DNA of 7,290 nt from Desulfovibrio sp. (GTDB lineage: Bacteria; Desulfobacterota; Desulfovibrionia; Desulfovibrionales; Desulfovibrionaceae). The stretch lies in contig JAIWOE010000187.1 in assembly GCA_020217165.1 (NCBI GenBank), positions 1 through 7,290 of the forward strand, given 5' to 3'. This document shows, one piece after another, positions 7,235 through 7,290 of the stretch (position 1 is the stretch's first letter; each line of letters starts with the position of its first letter). Position numbers and translations under genes: made by a program. The notes under the pieces are model-generated. The model searched no databases. It saw nothing but the letters and a program-made list of their open reading frames with translations, and was not told the DNA's origin.

Positions 7235-7290
7235 GCAGCTTGAGGGTGGACAGGGCCGCAAAGCCCAGCAAAATGGACATGATCCAAAAG
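7230..7290 (-). CDS. mraY: Phospho-MurNAc-pentapeptide transferase MraY, C-terminal end only
   Basis: Only the last 19 codons and the TGA stop are in the window; the start lies beyond the right edge. The frame reads FWIMSILLGFAALSTLKLR, which closely resembles the C-terminus of MraY: the E. coli protein ends in a hydrophobic helix starting RFWI and finishing ATLKVR. MraY is a polytopic inner-membrane enzyme that moves phospho-MurNAc-pentapeptide from UDP to undecaprenyl phosphate, making lipid I. Its place directly before murD is the standard dcw order. The stop is 7 bases before the murD ATG and overlaps its ribosome binding site. The fragment is short, but motif and context agree. Confidence 0.88.
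   Translation of the reverse strand, partial: FWIMSILLGFAALSTLKLR

Noticed and set aside
7223..7261. Upstream in-frame TTG start for murD at 7261, adding 13 residues
   Set aside because: It would start inside mraY with no ribosome site, and the added residues do not belong to MurD. The ATG at 7222 has a site and correct family length.

Overview
The window is an internal slice of a bacterial division and cell-wall (dcw) cluster. Every gene lies on the minus strand, so transcription runs from high to low coordinates: mraY (3' end only), murD, ftsW, murG, murC, ftsQ, ftsA (3' end cut by the window edge). The DNA is GC-rich with strong third-position G/C bias, so many long shadow reading frames appear on the plus strand and none looks real. 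The gene order and the protein sequences suggest a Gram-negative proteobacterium, most likely of the Desulfovibrio type (Desulfovibrionota, formerly Deltaproteobacteria). That placement is an inference from recall, not from a search.

Layout: bases 7230-7290 hold the last codons of MraY. murD (7222-5900), ftsW (5903-4656), murG (4656-3550) and murC (3553-2168) follow. murD/ftsW and murG/murC overlap by 4 bases (ATGA), and ftsW/murG overlap by 1 base (TAATG). ftsQ (2160-1222) starts 7 bases after murC. ftsA (from 1178) starts after a 43-base gap, the largest in the window, and runs off the left edge after 392 codons. No stretch over 50 bases is without a gene. I see no RNA gene, terminator, mobile element, CRISPR array or convincing promoter inside.

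Together the genes cover consecutive steps of peptidoglycan synthesis. MurC and MurD add L-Ala and D-Glu to the cytoplasmic UDP-MurNAc precursor, MraY moves the pentapeptide precursor to the lipid carrier (lipid I), MurG adds GlcNAc (lipid II), and FtsW polymerises lipid II at the septum with its partner transpeptidase. FtsQ and FtsA are divisome scaffold and assembly proteins. Tight packing suggests one translationally coupled transcript, with promoter(s) upstream of the window and ftsZ probably next beyond the left edge.

This is an ordinary housekeeping region and I found no undescribed system. The points worth a second look are modest: no murB or ddl at the murC-ftsQ junction, a basic Ala/Lys/Pro tail on FtsQ, a codon-usage anomaly inside ftsA, a Met in the usual QPSE motif of FtsW, and a Pro/Gly/Arg-rich N-terminal extension on FtsW.
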